Below are positions 34,371 to 45,616 of a stretch of 64,000 nucleotides of DNA, one piece after another. The notes under the pieces were generated by a model that was not told the DNA's origin, ran no database searches, and saw only the letters and a list, made by a program, of their open reading frames with translations. The position numbers and the translations under genes are program-made. How positions within the stretch are numbered: the stretch's first letter is position 1; each line of letters starts with the position of its first letter. The DNA comes from Diplocarpon mali (Eukaryota > Ascomycota > Leotiomycetes > Helotiales > Drepanopezizaceae), in assembly GCA_024741835.1 (NCBI GenBank), contig JAENRP010000170.1, positions 23,805 to 87,804 of the forward strand, given 5' to 3'.

Positions 34371-35865
34371 ATGAACGTCTGCAGAACATCCCTCACGCGC
34401 AGTCTGTGTAACTCCACACGAATCCGACAAAACATTCCATCAGCCTTCACACCCTCACGGTACGGCGGGCCTCTCATACAAGCGCGCAACATGGCCAGCT
34501 TCAAGAAGATCAAGGTCCTAAATCCAGTGGTGGAGTTGGACGGCGACGAGATGACGCGCATCATCTGGAAGGACATCAAGGACAAGTTCATCCACCCGTA
34601 TTTGGATATCGATCTCAAGTACTACGACCTTGGCCTGGAGTACAGAGACGAGACGAATGATCAGGTTACGATTGATTCTGCGGAGGCGATCAAGAAATAC
34701 TCGGTTGGTGTGAAGTGTGCAACTATTACGCCGGACGAAGGTAGAGTCAAGGAGTTCAACCTCAAGCAGAGTACGTTCTTCCAGTGTATGAGAGAAGGGA
34801 AGAAAGGCTAATACACAGATACAGTGTGGCTTTCTCCCAATGGAACAATCCGCAATGCCCTCGGTGGAACCGTCTTCAGAGAACCCATCGTTATTCCGCG
34901 CATCCCGCGCCTGGTCCCGAGCTGGAAGAAACCCATCATCATCGGCCGGCATGCTTTTGGCGATCAATACCGAGCCAAAGACCGCGTTATTACCGGCAAC
35001 GGCACTCTCAAGATGGTGTTCACTCCGGAAGGCGGCAAACCTGAGGAGATTGAGGTTTACCAGTTCAAGAACGGCGGTGGGGTGGCGCAGACACAGTACA
35101 ATACCGACGAGAGCATCGCCGGCTTCGCACACGCCAGTTTCAAGTTGGCAATTGCGAAATCACTGCCGCTGTACATGAGCACTAAGAACACCATACTGAA
35201 GAAGTACGATGGTCGGTTCAAGGATATCTTCCAGGAGATCTACGAATCGACTTACCAGAAAGAGTTTGTGTCGAAGAAAATATGGTATGAGCACAGACTC
35301 ATCGACGACATGGTTGCGCAGATGATGAAGAGCTCCGGTGGTTATATTATGGCATTGAAGAGTGCGTTCTCATATCTACCTCTGCTCATCGCTTCTGCTT
35401 CTGAGGACAAACAACGAAAATACAGACTGACGATAATTAGACTACGACGGAGACGTGCAATCCGACATTGTCGCCCAAGGCTTCGGCTCCCTAGGCCTCA
35501 TGACCTCCGTGCTGATCACGCCCGACGGCAAGACATTCGAATCAGAAGCCGCGCACGGCACCGTAACGCGCCACTACCGCGAGCATCAAAAAGGCAACGA
35601 GACATCTACGAATCCTATTGCCTCGATCTTCGCCTGGACGCGCGGGCTGATACAGCGTGGAACACTGGACGGGACGCCCGATGTAGTGGCGTTTGCTCAG
35701 AGTCTGGAGAAGGCGTGTATTGATACGGTGAATGTTGATGGCATTATGACAAAGGATCTTGCGCTAGCGTGTGGGAAGACCGGAACGGACGATTATGTTA
35801 CCACCACGGAGTATATGGATGCCGTTGAGAGGAGGGTGAAGAACTTACTGAAGCAAAAGTTATAG
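34371..35865 (+). CDS. IDP1: NADP-dependent isocitrate dehydrogenase
   Basis: Three exons (34371-34770, 34825-35361, 35441-35865) give 453 residues. Residues 1-40 form an Arg/Ser-rich presequence ending QARN; Met41 opens the conserved enzyme ([20 protein letters not shown]). Family blocks follow: [13 protein letters not shown], the substrate-site stretch [54 protein letters not shown] with metal-ligand acids, and [18 protein letters not shown], typical of the NADP-specific eukaryotic class. It oxidises isocitrate to 2-oxoglutarate and supplies NADPH. Length matches fungal mitochondrial enzymes. The C-terminus is KQKL, not a canonical SKL-type peroxisomal signal. Both introns (54 and 79 nt) start GTACGT or GTGCGT and keep frame. 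Met41 could serve as a second, cytosolic start. Confidence 0.96.
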
Positions 35866-36257
35866 ACGGCTTGGTCGAGTAAGGTTCATCTCTCGATTTT
35901 GGATGAAGAAGTCAGTGACATCCCGGTGACTTTGCCACCGAGAAATAATTTGTACAGAAGTTGGTTGGGCTTTTTGTTAAGCGAGCATTGTTCATGGCAG
36001 AGTACATAGGTACATGCTGCATTTGTACATAGATCACTGGATGAAAACCATCGAGGCCATACTCCCAGTTCAAATCATAGTGATTTGCCAATACCTTCCC
36101 TGCCATTCGATACCACTCGATTGCAATCCCACTAATTCGCCAGAGTGATTACCATCGTGACCCTGCCATTAGTTACAATGGCCCTCCCAAACATGACTCA
36201 TGTCTGCCACCCCAAAACGCCCTGCAAGCTCCCCCTAAAGCAATCTCGATAATAGAC

Positions 36258-37570
36258 TCAGATTCTCGGCGGCCCAAAGGGATGGGCAGTCGGATCGGGC
36301 GAAGGCACCTTCGGCTTTGCTCTCCCCTTCCCCTTCTTCGCACTTACAGGCGGCGTCTCGCCATCAGCCAGCTTTGGCTTCCTGTTGTAAGCCCTCTTCT
36401 TCCTGACCCCATCTTCGCCCACATTCTTCATCGCTTTGCTGGGTTGATTACCACCAGACGCTTCTTCATCGTCTCTCTTCCGCTTGCCCTTGGCAGATGC
36501 GACCCCACCCAGGGCGAAGTCATAGCCCTGCCCGTCTTCCTCAACAATTTCTAGGGCGTCTGATTTGCTGGGTGCGGGGATGCTGGCGCGTTTCCCGGCA
36601 CCTCGTAATGCGCCTGGTCTACCATGGGACTTGTCGGCACCTTCACCGTCTTGTAGGAAAATGTGTGGTTGGTTCCGGCGGAGCCAGTTGTAGGGACTGT
36701 GGTAGTTGCCGAAGGCGAAGTCTTGCTTGGAAATGGAGGGAGGTTGAGGCCCGTTGCGAACTTGGCCGTCTAACTCGTCAAGGTATTCTTCGATTTGGTC
36801 TTCTGTGAGGTATCCAATTGGTGCCGTCTGGCCTCCCAGTGGTGCGCGAGTCTGTTCTATCTCCTCTGCTTTTCCGGGGGTTTGAAGATCGGGGTGTGGT
36901 ATGGTCTTCAGCAAAGTCGCTAGCGATTTGATAGGCTTCGAAGCAATGTTTGTAGCATCTCGCTCTTTGAGCAGCGCGCATATTTCGTTGTAAAGGCCTT
37001 TGCCTTCTGGGGTTTGGAGTTGTGCGGCACTGGCTAGATCTTCCTCTGTGAATAGAGGAGCCAGTTCTGGGAGGCCAGATATGATATCGACGCGCTTTTC
37101 GACTGGCAACTGTGCCGAGTTGTTCATTTCCAGAAGGAGGTCGAGTATCTGGCTGTTTTCTAGCATTAGCTGTGACTCTGCCACACTGAAGGGGCACCAA
37201 CTCGTTCTCCTGGGTGAGGCGTTTGATAGTACTGGTCGCACGTTGCTCCTGGAGATACAGATCATTACTCTCGCGCATCACCTCGTCGAATTTGACCTTC
37301 ATCTTGCGATACTTCTTCCTGACGAATGATATGTTAGCTGACTAGAATTCTTGCCTGAGCTGAGCTCCCTGGTGACAGTTTGGAGAAACATCTCCGCATC
37401 TTCTGCGATTCGCTCTACTGGATAGGAAGTCATGCGTACTTGAAAGATTTATAAACAGGTTTGGCATCAAATAGATTCTGCGTCGTGGCAGCTTCTTCGC
37501 TGCCCATGGCAGCGTTTCCGATCATGGTTTCCTCGATGTTGGTATCCATGGAGTCTGTGTCATTCATCAT
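36258..37570 (-). CDS. iec3: INO80 chromatin-remodelling complex subunit Iec3
   Basis: Three exons (37570-37440, 37318-37202, 37152-36258) give 380 residues. The N-terminal part reads PVYKSFKKKYRKMKVKFDE then LYLQEQRATSTIKRLTQEN and DQILDLLLEMNNS, the hallmark of fungal Iec3: a short coiled-coil region that anchors it in INO80. The C-terminal half is Pro/Gly-rich with basic patches (KGKRKRDDEE, RKKRAYNRKPK, SAKKGKGRAKPK) resembling nuclear localisation and AT-hook-like segments. The second intron is 49 nt (branch word GCTAATG) and was placed to join QEN to DQIL; an earlier AG 7 nt upstream breaks frame. Start options are Met at 37570, 37567 or 37549. INO80 slides nucleosomes and exchanges H2A.Z; the subunit's exact job is not known from sequence. 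Confidence 0.85.
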
Positions 37571-38054
37571 TGGGAATAATGGACATGGCTATGGCGGACA
37601 ACTACGAACCTGCATTTCGTCACCGATAAGATGATTGGATCAGGCGATTGACTTGAGCCTGAGAATGGGTCCTCAGACAGCAGTAGTGAAGGAATTCCAA
37701 GATTACAAAAGCGGCGTTAGGAGCGCTGTATAGCAGCAAGAGTCTGAAGTTCCAATAGGCTGGTTCCGGATATTCTTTTGACCGACAGCAGAAATTATTT
37801 TTGACAAAGCGAATCACTCTGTATCAAGGAAGTAACTACATAGTGCATCTCTCAAGCACTCTGACTAGGTCTCCAAGTCTGCCAGAGAGTGCAGGTTGAT
37901 TGAGTGAGCGCGCCCTTGCCTCTCATTGGAAGTTTCCAATCCATATCACTTTCTTCTTCAGGCGGGCGATTCTCACAGAACAAGGCCTTCGGCTCAAAAA
38001 CATACTCGACATCTTGGCTCACTCGCGATTTCGTTCCTTCTTCTCACTTCAGTC

Positions 38055-39335
38055 ATGAGTTCCACTGAAAAGCTTCTTACCAGAGTGGCGAAACCAAAGA
38101 AAGAAAAATCGAGCCAGAAGCGGAAAGCAGAAACTCTAGCAGAGCCCACACCACCACACCCCCCCCAGAAACCTACATCGCCTACCGAACCAAAAGATAT
38201 TACTTCTCATGTAGCAGGCTCAGATGGAGAAGATGCCGAGCGACCAAAAAAGAAACGCAAGGCCATGGCCGACGAGATTGAAGTCGACATCAGCGCTCCT
38301 GTACCGCCCTCGAAGAAAGAGCTACGTCGTCTGAAGAAGGGAAAACCCCTCCCGGCATCCAAAACTGCCGCGGAGCCTATCGCCGACTCTGAGGAAAAGA
38401 AGAAAAAGGCGGAGGTCGAGAAGAGATCTGAGCATGGAGTTTGGATAGGTAATCTGCCTTTCTTTGTGTCGAAAGCGGACCTGCAAACATTCTTGATCGA
38501 GCAATCAGATCTTACTGAAGAGGATATCACTCGGATTCATATGCCTGGGCCTAATGACAAAAAGACGGCAAATCAGGTCCAGGAGAAGAAGTATGGCAAG
38601 GTGGTCCACAACAAAGGCCATGCTTATGTTGATTTTGCTACCGCTCAAGGAGTCACACATGCGCTTGAGTTGTCGGAGCAGCTCCTGTCAGGTCGGCGCG
38701 TTCTCATCAAGGACCACAAGTCATTTGAAGGAAGACCGGAGAAGACCAAGTCGGAGAGCAGACATGGTGGCAAGCCCCCCAGCACAAGAATCTTCCTAGG
38801 CAACTTATCATTCGACACCACGGAGGAGTCTCTTAAAGAGCATTTCGAAAAGTGTGGGGCGGTTGTCAATGTGAAGGTTGCGACATTTGAGGACACTGGG
38901 AAATGCAAGGGTTACGCCTGGATTGTTTTCGAGGAACTACCGGCCGCAGAGAGCGCGGTCAAGGGCTATGTTATGGTGGAGGAAGAGGATTCCGATGTCT
39001 CGGAGTCTGATGAAAGCGACGCTGAGTCCGATGCGGAGGGTGCGAGTAAACTGAGGCCGAAGAAGGTCAAGTTGAGAAAGTGGTGGGTGAACAAAATCAA
39101 AGGTCGTCCGTTGCGCATGGAGTTTGCGGAAGATGCTCAAGTCCGGTACAAGAAGAGATATGGGAAAGGCGGCACCAAGACTGTCCAGAGTGCTGGTACC
39201 CGTGCCCCTGAGCCTGCGGGCGAGAGACCGAAGTCCGGTCCTGTAGTGGCGAAGAGTGTCGAGTATCGCAAAGAGTATGCTCCTCGTCTGACCGGCGGTA
39301 TCGTCGAGAGCAAGGGCAATAAGGTTACGTTCTGA
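38055..39335 (+). CDS. NOP13: Nucleolar RNA-binding protein Nop13
   Basis: An intron-free frame of 426 residues. The first 125 residues are Lys/Glu-rich with several nuclear-localisation-like clusters (KPKKEK, RPKKKRK, KKELRRLKKGK). RRM1 spans about 128-221 (VWIGNLPFF as RNP2, KGHAYVDF as RNP1). RRM2 spans about 244-358 (RIFLGNLS, KGYAWIVF) and is interrupted before its last strand by an acidic Ser/Asp/Glu insert (about 308-330) and a basic stretch KLRPKKVKLRKWW, ending RPLRMEFAED. Both the two-RRM layout and this insert fit Nop13, a pre-ribosomal factor of the nucleolus. The open frame continues 43 codons upstream of Met at 38055, but that part is not conserved-looking and a 5' leader is more likely. 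Confidence 0.9.
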   Translation: MSSTEKLLTRVAKPKKEKSSQKRKAETLAEPTPPHPPQKPTSPTEPKDITSHVAGSDGEDAERPKKKRKAMADEIEVDISAPVPPSKKELRRLKKGKPLPASKTAAEPIADSEEKKKKAEVEKRSEHGVWIGNLPFFVSKADLQTFLIEQSDLTEEDITRIHMPGPNDKKTANQVQEKKYGKVVHNKGHAYVDFATAQGVTHALELSEQLLSGRRVLIKDHKSFEGRPEKTKSESRHGGKPPSTRIFLGNLSFDTTEESLKEHFEKCGAVVNVKVATFEDTGKCKGYAWIVFEELPAAESAVKGYVMVEEEDSDVSESDESDAESDAEGASKLRPKKVKLRKWWVNKIKGRPLRMEFAEDAQVRYKKRYGKGGTKTVQSAGTRAPEPAGERPKSGPVVAKSVEYRKEYAPRLTGGIVESKGNKVTF

Positions 39336-42300
39336 GCTTAGCATAGGCTAGGTCGCGAGAAAATGAATATTAAAATACTCGCTTAGATCGGCATATCATG
39401 CTGCCTGCCTATGTACCAGTGTCCAAAAAAACGAATATTTTTTCTCTCATTCAGAGTCATAGAAGTCTTTGACTATGGGCTCTGGCCGTGGGCAACGCTG
39501 GGGTCGTTGATCCCTTACAGAGCCAGACAGGTGAAAGGTTAGTCTTGACATGGCGACAACGCAAGCTAGAGGCGAAATCAGGATTGCGCCTCAGCTTCTG
39601 TCGATCCACAAACTACGCGGGCGATTCAAAATCTTACCGCGACCTCGAATGACTGCAACCCGAACTCCTCGAAATTTCAATAAATCAAAGCGGACGCTCA
39701 CTACGTGCTAATGGCCCACACTCGCACCCGAGTCTGTTCCAGTCACTCGATTGGACGACCCCGACTTCAACACACCCACCACAACTCTATCGCGAGTTGC
39801 GCTTCTCGCGTGTTCGGCACGGTGACCCTCGTAACGATTTCGATGCTTCTACTGCTGAACAGGCCGGAATCGACTTCGGGCAACAACTCCAGCAGATTCA
39901 ATCGACGGTACTAGAGTGCGCGCTCGTACCCCTCGCTGCCCGCCACGCGAGGAAGAAAAAGCTCGGTGTAGCTGAAGCCATTCTGGTCGTCACGGCCACC
40001 ATTCCCTCGCGAGGTTTGTTGACAAACTCGCGTCTGTACTGCGGTAACTTCTTCGCCCTTGGCATCGTCAAATCTGCCATGCTCCTGTTTGATCGGGAGT
40101 GTAGTCTACAGTGCGATTTCAAATCCATACAAACCATCACAGCAGATCGGGTGGTGGCTGGACCTCGTGGGTGATACCACGCCCACGCATCGGTCTTTTG
40201 GCAGTCTCGCGCGCCTCTACCGAGCGTCGCCTGCGATCCGGGGGCCTTCTTACATATCAGCCAGGCCATCTCAAACTCCAGCTCGCGATCCGGGGGCCAG
40301 AGAACACCGAGACGGACTAATTTGCCGGGGGATCCCGGCATCGCCGTGCTTTGGCAAGGAGGTGGAATCTCTGGCTTGATCCTGTTTCCGTGGTTCCATC
40401 AGATGTGTGTGTATGTGTTACGTGCATCCACGCTCAGCCAGGATATCAGATCTCCGAACGTTGCTGGCCACGACGGACTCTCCCGGACCGCGAGCACCTG
40501 CACGGCTGGACTTCGCAGCATGCAAGCTGATTGCAACTACGGTCCGGTTCCCTCTTCACATCACTTACGCCTAGGCAGCGACCCAGCCAGCCGGATGTGC
40601 CTCTGCTCTCGCCAGCTCGGGCATTTGACCGCAGCTGGCCGAACGACAACACTGTGCCCCGATTACTTTGGTGTATTGCTTGAGCCCCGGCTGCAGGGCC
40701 TGGAGGATGTTGTCGAGTTGGCTTGAGCAATAGCTACACTACTTGATCCCACCCCGGCCAACCTCTCACGCTGGGAACTCGGGATCCTACCAGGCATGTG
40801 CATCTCTTATGCGCTGACCATATCACCCGGTCCATCACTCTCTGGTCCCAGATTCACCGAGCAGGAAAGACTCAAACCCCGCTGAAGAGGTTATACCACG
40901 ATCTCTATCGGGGTGTCAACGCGCACAGGTTAGTTCTGTTCTCGGCGGCGCAGATGGCCAGCATCACCCGCACCTATAGCCAGTCGTCACGGCCCCAAAC
41001 CGCGAGGCCATCCACCCTGCTCTGATCTTTTATCTTACTTTTGCCGGTCTCACAAGGTGTGCTCACCGAATGGTTCTTGGTTCTTGGTCGTATTGTTGAT
41101 TGATTAGTGATAAACGAAGAAGAGAAAGTATATGCTGTGTGTGCCAAGTCCAACACGTGATCTGACACCTGCGTTTATACCCGTGACCACGATCACTACA
41201 TTCCTACAAATTTGTTTTTTTTTGGGGGAAAAAAAGAAAAGAACAACCCCAGCCGCCCTCCCGTCATCCCTCAGCCCCCCCGCATGAGATGCGACAGTTT
41301 GACCATGGTCAGCCGCCCTGGATCGCGCAGAAGAGAGGCAGCCGGCGGGTCCTTGAATACCGTGCCGGACTCCCTCTCCGCCACCCCTCTCCAGCCTCCC
41401 CTTGCGCAGCAGCATAGCGGTACGGTCCGGACGCCTGCCGTCCGCGCGCGAGGAGCCCATGGATCCAGAGACGCAGACCAGCACCAGAACCGTCGCTTCA
41501 CTTCACTTCAGTCTTCCGTGGGCTGGCATCGTCCGTGTGCGCGGCAGCCGCTGGGTAGCACAAGATGGAACTGCACACTCCGTGCTTTACCCGACCAGCT
41601 CGTAGCGCAGATCATCTGCCAACACCCTGCTTCTTGCGCCCGCTCGGACTGTCATCCTGGACGTTAGAGCACCTGGACCATGCCCTGCTATACTGTGGCT
41701 CTCACAGAACGGATTCATCATTCTCTTTCCGGCCATTTATGCACGTACGCGGAGCGAAGACGCCGTCTGAGGACGTGAGATCCTGCGCTCTATCACCGAG
41801 CCATTGATTCAGCCGAAAGCATAGAGTGACTTTACCAAGCTCAGTAATGGAAGGTAATCATCCCGGCACCAACTCTTCAACCAGACCCAGCGTGTCCACT
41901 GCACGAGAAGGTCCGCTTGAGAACAAGGAACTAAATCGAGTCACTTCACACGACACCACGAGGCCCCAAGATTCATCGATGTTCATATAATTGCCACTAA
42001 CAAATAAGCATAGATAAACCATAGCACAAGATTAGGAAAGATCGACGTCCCGAGGCTCAAACCCAGTGACGAGACTTGATTGTTTTGTGTGCTCCAGCGC
42101 AGAATTGCCGCTTAACTGCTCTGCTCCCTCGCAAGCGGGGTCCGTCAACCGGAGCCAGAGAGCTAGGTAGCATGCATCCATCCATCTTGAGAGAGGTGTG
42201 GACCAAACAGTTCAAATGAAAGAACGCACCCGAAAACCCCATCGATAACATACATGCGAGAGAGACCTAGTAGGGAAAGAAAACAAAAATAAATTATCAC

Positions 42301-42408
42301 CGGAAAACCCCTGGCTCCACTACTATCCCGCTATCCAGAGCAGTTGTGTCAATCTTGCGCCTTCGCACTCCTCTCTTGCCACATGTCCCAAGCTGTTCAG
42401 GAGTCAAG
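39336..42408. other. GC-rich intergenic stretch, unresolved; possible decayed gene
   Basis: Composition at 39.7-41.8 kb looks coding-like, yet no frame is longer than about 150 codons and none matches a family I recognise. A plus-strand frame at 39797-40174 (125 codons) and another ending near 40726 (134 codons) overlap competing minus-strand frames of similar size. Frames shift repeatedly, as in a degraded gene. The 3' ends of NOP13 and the Nbr1-like gene converge here. Confidence 0.35.
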
Positions 42409-45133
42409 TCACTTCTTGTGAGACTTCACCTGCTCAGAGTGGTATTCCTCATCGCTAGCATCGAGAATGTCGTACTCCTCATCAGTCATGAAACCGTCGT
42501 CGGTCTCATCATCCTCGATGGGCTCGTCAACAAAGTCTTCAAACTCGTCCGGTTCATCCGGAACCACGGATTCGGCCACGGGGGCCGGCACACTGTTGTG
42601 GATGCTGGAAGCTGGGGACTCCTTTTCCAACTTGGGGAAGATCATCTGGCTACCCTCCGCCTCAACCTCAACCACTTCCGTGGCAGCTGGCTCGGGCTGC
42701 TTGACAACAACATCACACCACAATCTGTGGCCGAACTTGTCCCCAGATGGACCAGTAAGGCGCCAGTAAGAGATCGAGTTGCCAGGCTGGCTTGGGGTTC
42801 TCATCAGCACGGTGAAGCCGGCTTCTTGGCCGGGGGCAACCTCATTGTAGCAGGTGGTGCTCTCGGCAGCAGAAACAAGCTCATGGACACTTGCTGGGTG
42901 CGCAGGGTCAACCGCACACATGTTGTCCCCCCCAACGAACTTGACGGTGCACCCAGCGGGCCAAGATGCATTACCGCCGTTGCGGAGATACCAAGTCTGC
43001 TCGAAGACGGAGTTGGGTGGCAGGACGGTGCCGTCGGCGATGACATCACGGACGAAGTGGGCGACGAGTTCCTCCTGCACGGCAGCAGCTGGAAGCTCCT
43101 TGGCCGCTCTCTTGACTTCGGCGGTCTGGGGGACCTTCTCGGTCTCCGCCAGAGGAGCATTTTCAACCTTTCCTGGCTCAGTTGGCTTGAGATCCGCAAC
43201 AGTCTGGACCTGGGTTGCGGCGTTGGTGGATGAGGCAGGGGTAGTCTCGGTGGCCTTCGAGGTCGTGCAGCCACGACGATCCCCCATGACTGGCATGCGT
43301 TGACCATCCTCGTGATCACCCAAGGTTGTGACGCTGACGTTACGCACAGGGGTCTTGAACTTGATGAGAGGGTGCGTGCGGTTGTGTCTGTTCGATGGGC
43401 TGGCCTCACAGCTGGCGCAGAAATCGGTATCGTGGCAAACGGCGCACTTGTATCGGTCACCCTTGATAAAGGTCTGAGCTCCGTGACCAGAGTTGCAGAG
43501 AGGACCGTCGCAGTAGATGCCGTGGTGGCGGGCCTTGACAGCGTGTGCGGCAGAGATATCAGCGAGTGCTTCGTAGATAGGGACGAATCGGTGACCGGCG
43601 TGGATCAGGCTAGCATTCGGGTGGCACGCAGAACAGAAATCCCAGTCAGGGCAGTCGAGGCACTTGTGGCGAACACCGTAGATATACTTGTCACACCCGT
43701 CACAGACAGCATTGTGACTGGTGTTGCGGCCCGGAACGAGCAGAGCTCGAGCAATCGGATCAAGGTTAGTCTCCTCAACAGCTGGCTCGAAGGCATGCAT
43801 GGGGTGGTGGCCGTGCTCCACGTTTACGTGGCACTCAATGCACAAGTCGTAATCGGGGCATGCAGTGCAAGTGACGAAGCTTTCTTCCGAGAGTTCTGGA
43901 AACCGTGTTAGCAAGGCCTTCCAGCAAGCCTCCAGGTCGATGACCTACCACAAATACATGAGTTGCAGGTACGGGTCGCAGGGGGTTCTTCCGAGGTAAT
44001 CGACTTGTTCTTCTTCTCTCCCAACTTGGACTTGACCTCGAGCTTCTCAGTGGTGCTGCTGATAACCTGTCCATCCTTGACGAAACGCTTGATCAACCAA
44101 TGCTCATCGCCTCCGCAAGTAATGCCGTGATCAACGCAGGACTGGCAGAGATCAAAGTCTCCATCATCGCAAGTGCTGCAATGGTAGTGGGCATCTGAGG
44201 TAGTAGCCTGGCAGTTGTTGCAGTACACGGAGAAGACACTGACGGCAGGGATGGGAGAGATTGGGACTGGGGCGACAGCAGCACGAGCAAGGCTCTGTCG
44301 CTCGTTCACTCGGCTGGACAGGCTGGCCAGCTCAGCGAACCACTTGTCACGAGCGGCAGCTCCACGAGTGATGGGGACCTCGGGGCCGGGGCGGGCGTTC
44401 ATCCTCGGGTCCTCCTTGTGGTAGAGCAGTGCTTGTTCTTGGCCCCAGCAAATAGGCCCGCTCGGAGGCTGAGTGGCGACAGGAGAGAGGCAGCTGGCGC
44501 TTGCACGCTGGGGACCGTTGACCAGAAGCTCCTCAAATCCACGCTGGATCTCGGCAACACTTCCTGGGTAGACGGTCTTCTCGGGGTAGCTCACGGTAGA
44601 CTGTGCCGGCAGAGAGGGAGCGGCTGCTGGGGCTGCCTCTCCCAAAGGCTCTTCGGCTAGGCTGACACGGCTTGGCTCTTCGTCCTCGACAGTAGCTGGC
44701 GCGGGTGCAACAGGCTGCTCGTGGATGACAGTGACCCTGAGGCGGAGCTTTAGCTTAGCCTTCGCAGCACGATGGAGTTGTTTGTAGACGGATGAGTTAT
44801 TTGGGTCAAGGACGATGAAAGCGGCCGCCGAATCAGAGTATCGTTCGAAGACTGCCTCCGAGGTAGTCGGGATGGAGAGTAGGAAGCAGAGCTACGATAA
44901 GAACACACGATGTCAGCGTCCTTCCAAAAGGGCAAGGCAACGACGGATCGTGCGGCCGGGGGAGTAGGCATCCTGCCAGGCCCAGAGCGTATGTGAAACC
45001 CTCGACGTACCTTCTCCGGGAGCGTGGCGGGCGTGAGGTCCCTCAGAGGAAGCTTGAATCGGCGGTTCGAGCCCTCGATATTGATCTTCACCGTGACCAG
45101 AGTATCTGGAGTTGTGGGGGTAGTCGACGCCAT
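42409..45133 (-). CDS. Nbr1-like selective autophagy receptor (PB1-like, four ZZ fingers, FW domain)
   Basis: Three exons (45133-45011, 44891-43949, 43895-42409) join to 850 residues. A PB1-like fold covers about 12-100 (VTVKINIEGSNRRFKLPL, then a beta/alpha pattern). Four ZZ-type zinc fingers follow: about 263-310 (YCNNC, HCSTC), 348-395 (CNSC, CTAC), 418-462 (CDGC, CLDC) and 481-533 (CDGPLC, CAVCHDTDFC). The FW (four-Trp, NBR1) domain is about 633-753, with TWYLRNGGNASWPAGC and YWRL. The acidic tail contains EEYDIL at 828-833, a good Atg8-interacting (LIR) motif. This matches fungal Nbr1 proteins, which link cargo to Atg8 and, in fission yeast, deliver hydrolases to the vacuole. No ubiquitin-binding UBA domain is seen. 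Intron 1 is 119 nt, intron 2 is 53 nt. Function is inferred from architecture. Confidence 0.92.
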
Positions 45134-45586
45134 GACTGCTGGAAATCAAGGCTGGACTGGGTCAGCGATGGGCCGGGTCAAGCGGTGACAGGCCACTGGG
45201 TGTCCGGGAAGGGGGAACACGAACTGCGATGCACTCAGGGAGTCGAAGTCGGTGGTTGAGTCGGAGGTGTGATGCAAGGACAAGGCCGGTCGAGATATCT
45301 GAGGTTGTTTGACGGGTGAAATGAGGGGGGGGGATGTGAGAAGGATGAGTGGGAGAGGGGAGGTGGACGAAATATGGCGAGACTGGCTGGTGGCTGCGAG
45401 CACGACACGAGCTCTTTTGAGGGGAGGTGGATGAGGTAAGCCGGGATTAGCGTGGTCCACCACTGTGTAGGTACACAGTAGATTTGCTGACCTCCGTACC
45501 TAGGTATTTTGTGGTAGGGGAAGGGACCTTGAGCTGTCGAGGAGAGGAGATACCACCGCGATTCCCACGGACCGGTGAATGAGAGC

Positions 45587-45616
45587 CGGTTTTCGGTTTT
45601 CGGTTTTCGGTTTTCG
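45587..45616 (+). repeat. Heptanucleotide tandem repeat (TTTTCGG)n
   Basis: Four consecutive units of CGGTTTT lie about 450 bp upstream of the Nbr1-like start codon. A simple repeat; no regulatory role can be shown. Confidence 0.8.

Noticed and set aside
34824..35723. 299-codon frame in the isocitrate dehydrogenase gene taken as one exon
   Set aside because: After 35361 it reads through an intron into the wrong frame; splicing 35361 to 35441 restores the conserved [12 protein letters not shown] block.
37201..37265. Alternative start of Iec3 inside intron 2 (long frame from 37265)
   Set aside because: It would lose the conserved KKYRKMKVKFDE region encoded by the upstream exons, which join in frame.
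42346..43233. 295-codon plus-strand open frame
   Set aside because: It lies wholly antisense to the last exon of the Nbr1-like gene, whose ZZ and FW domains are unmistakable; the frame reflects codon bias of the real gene.
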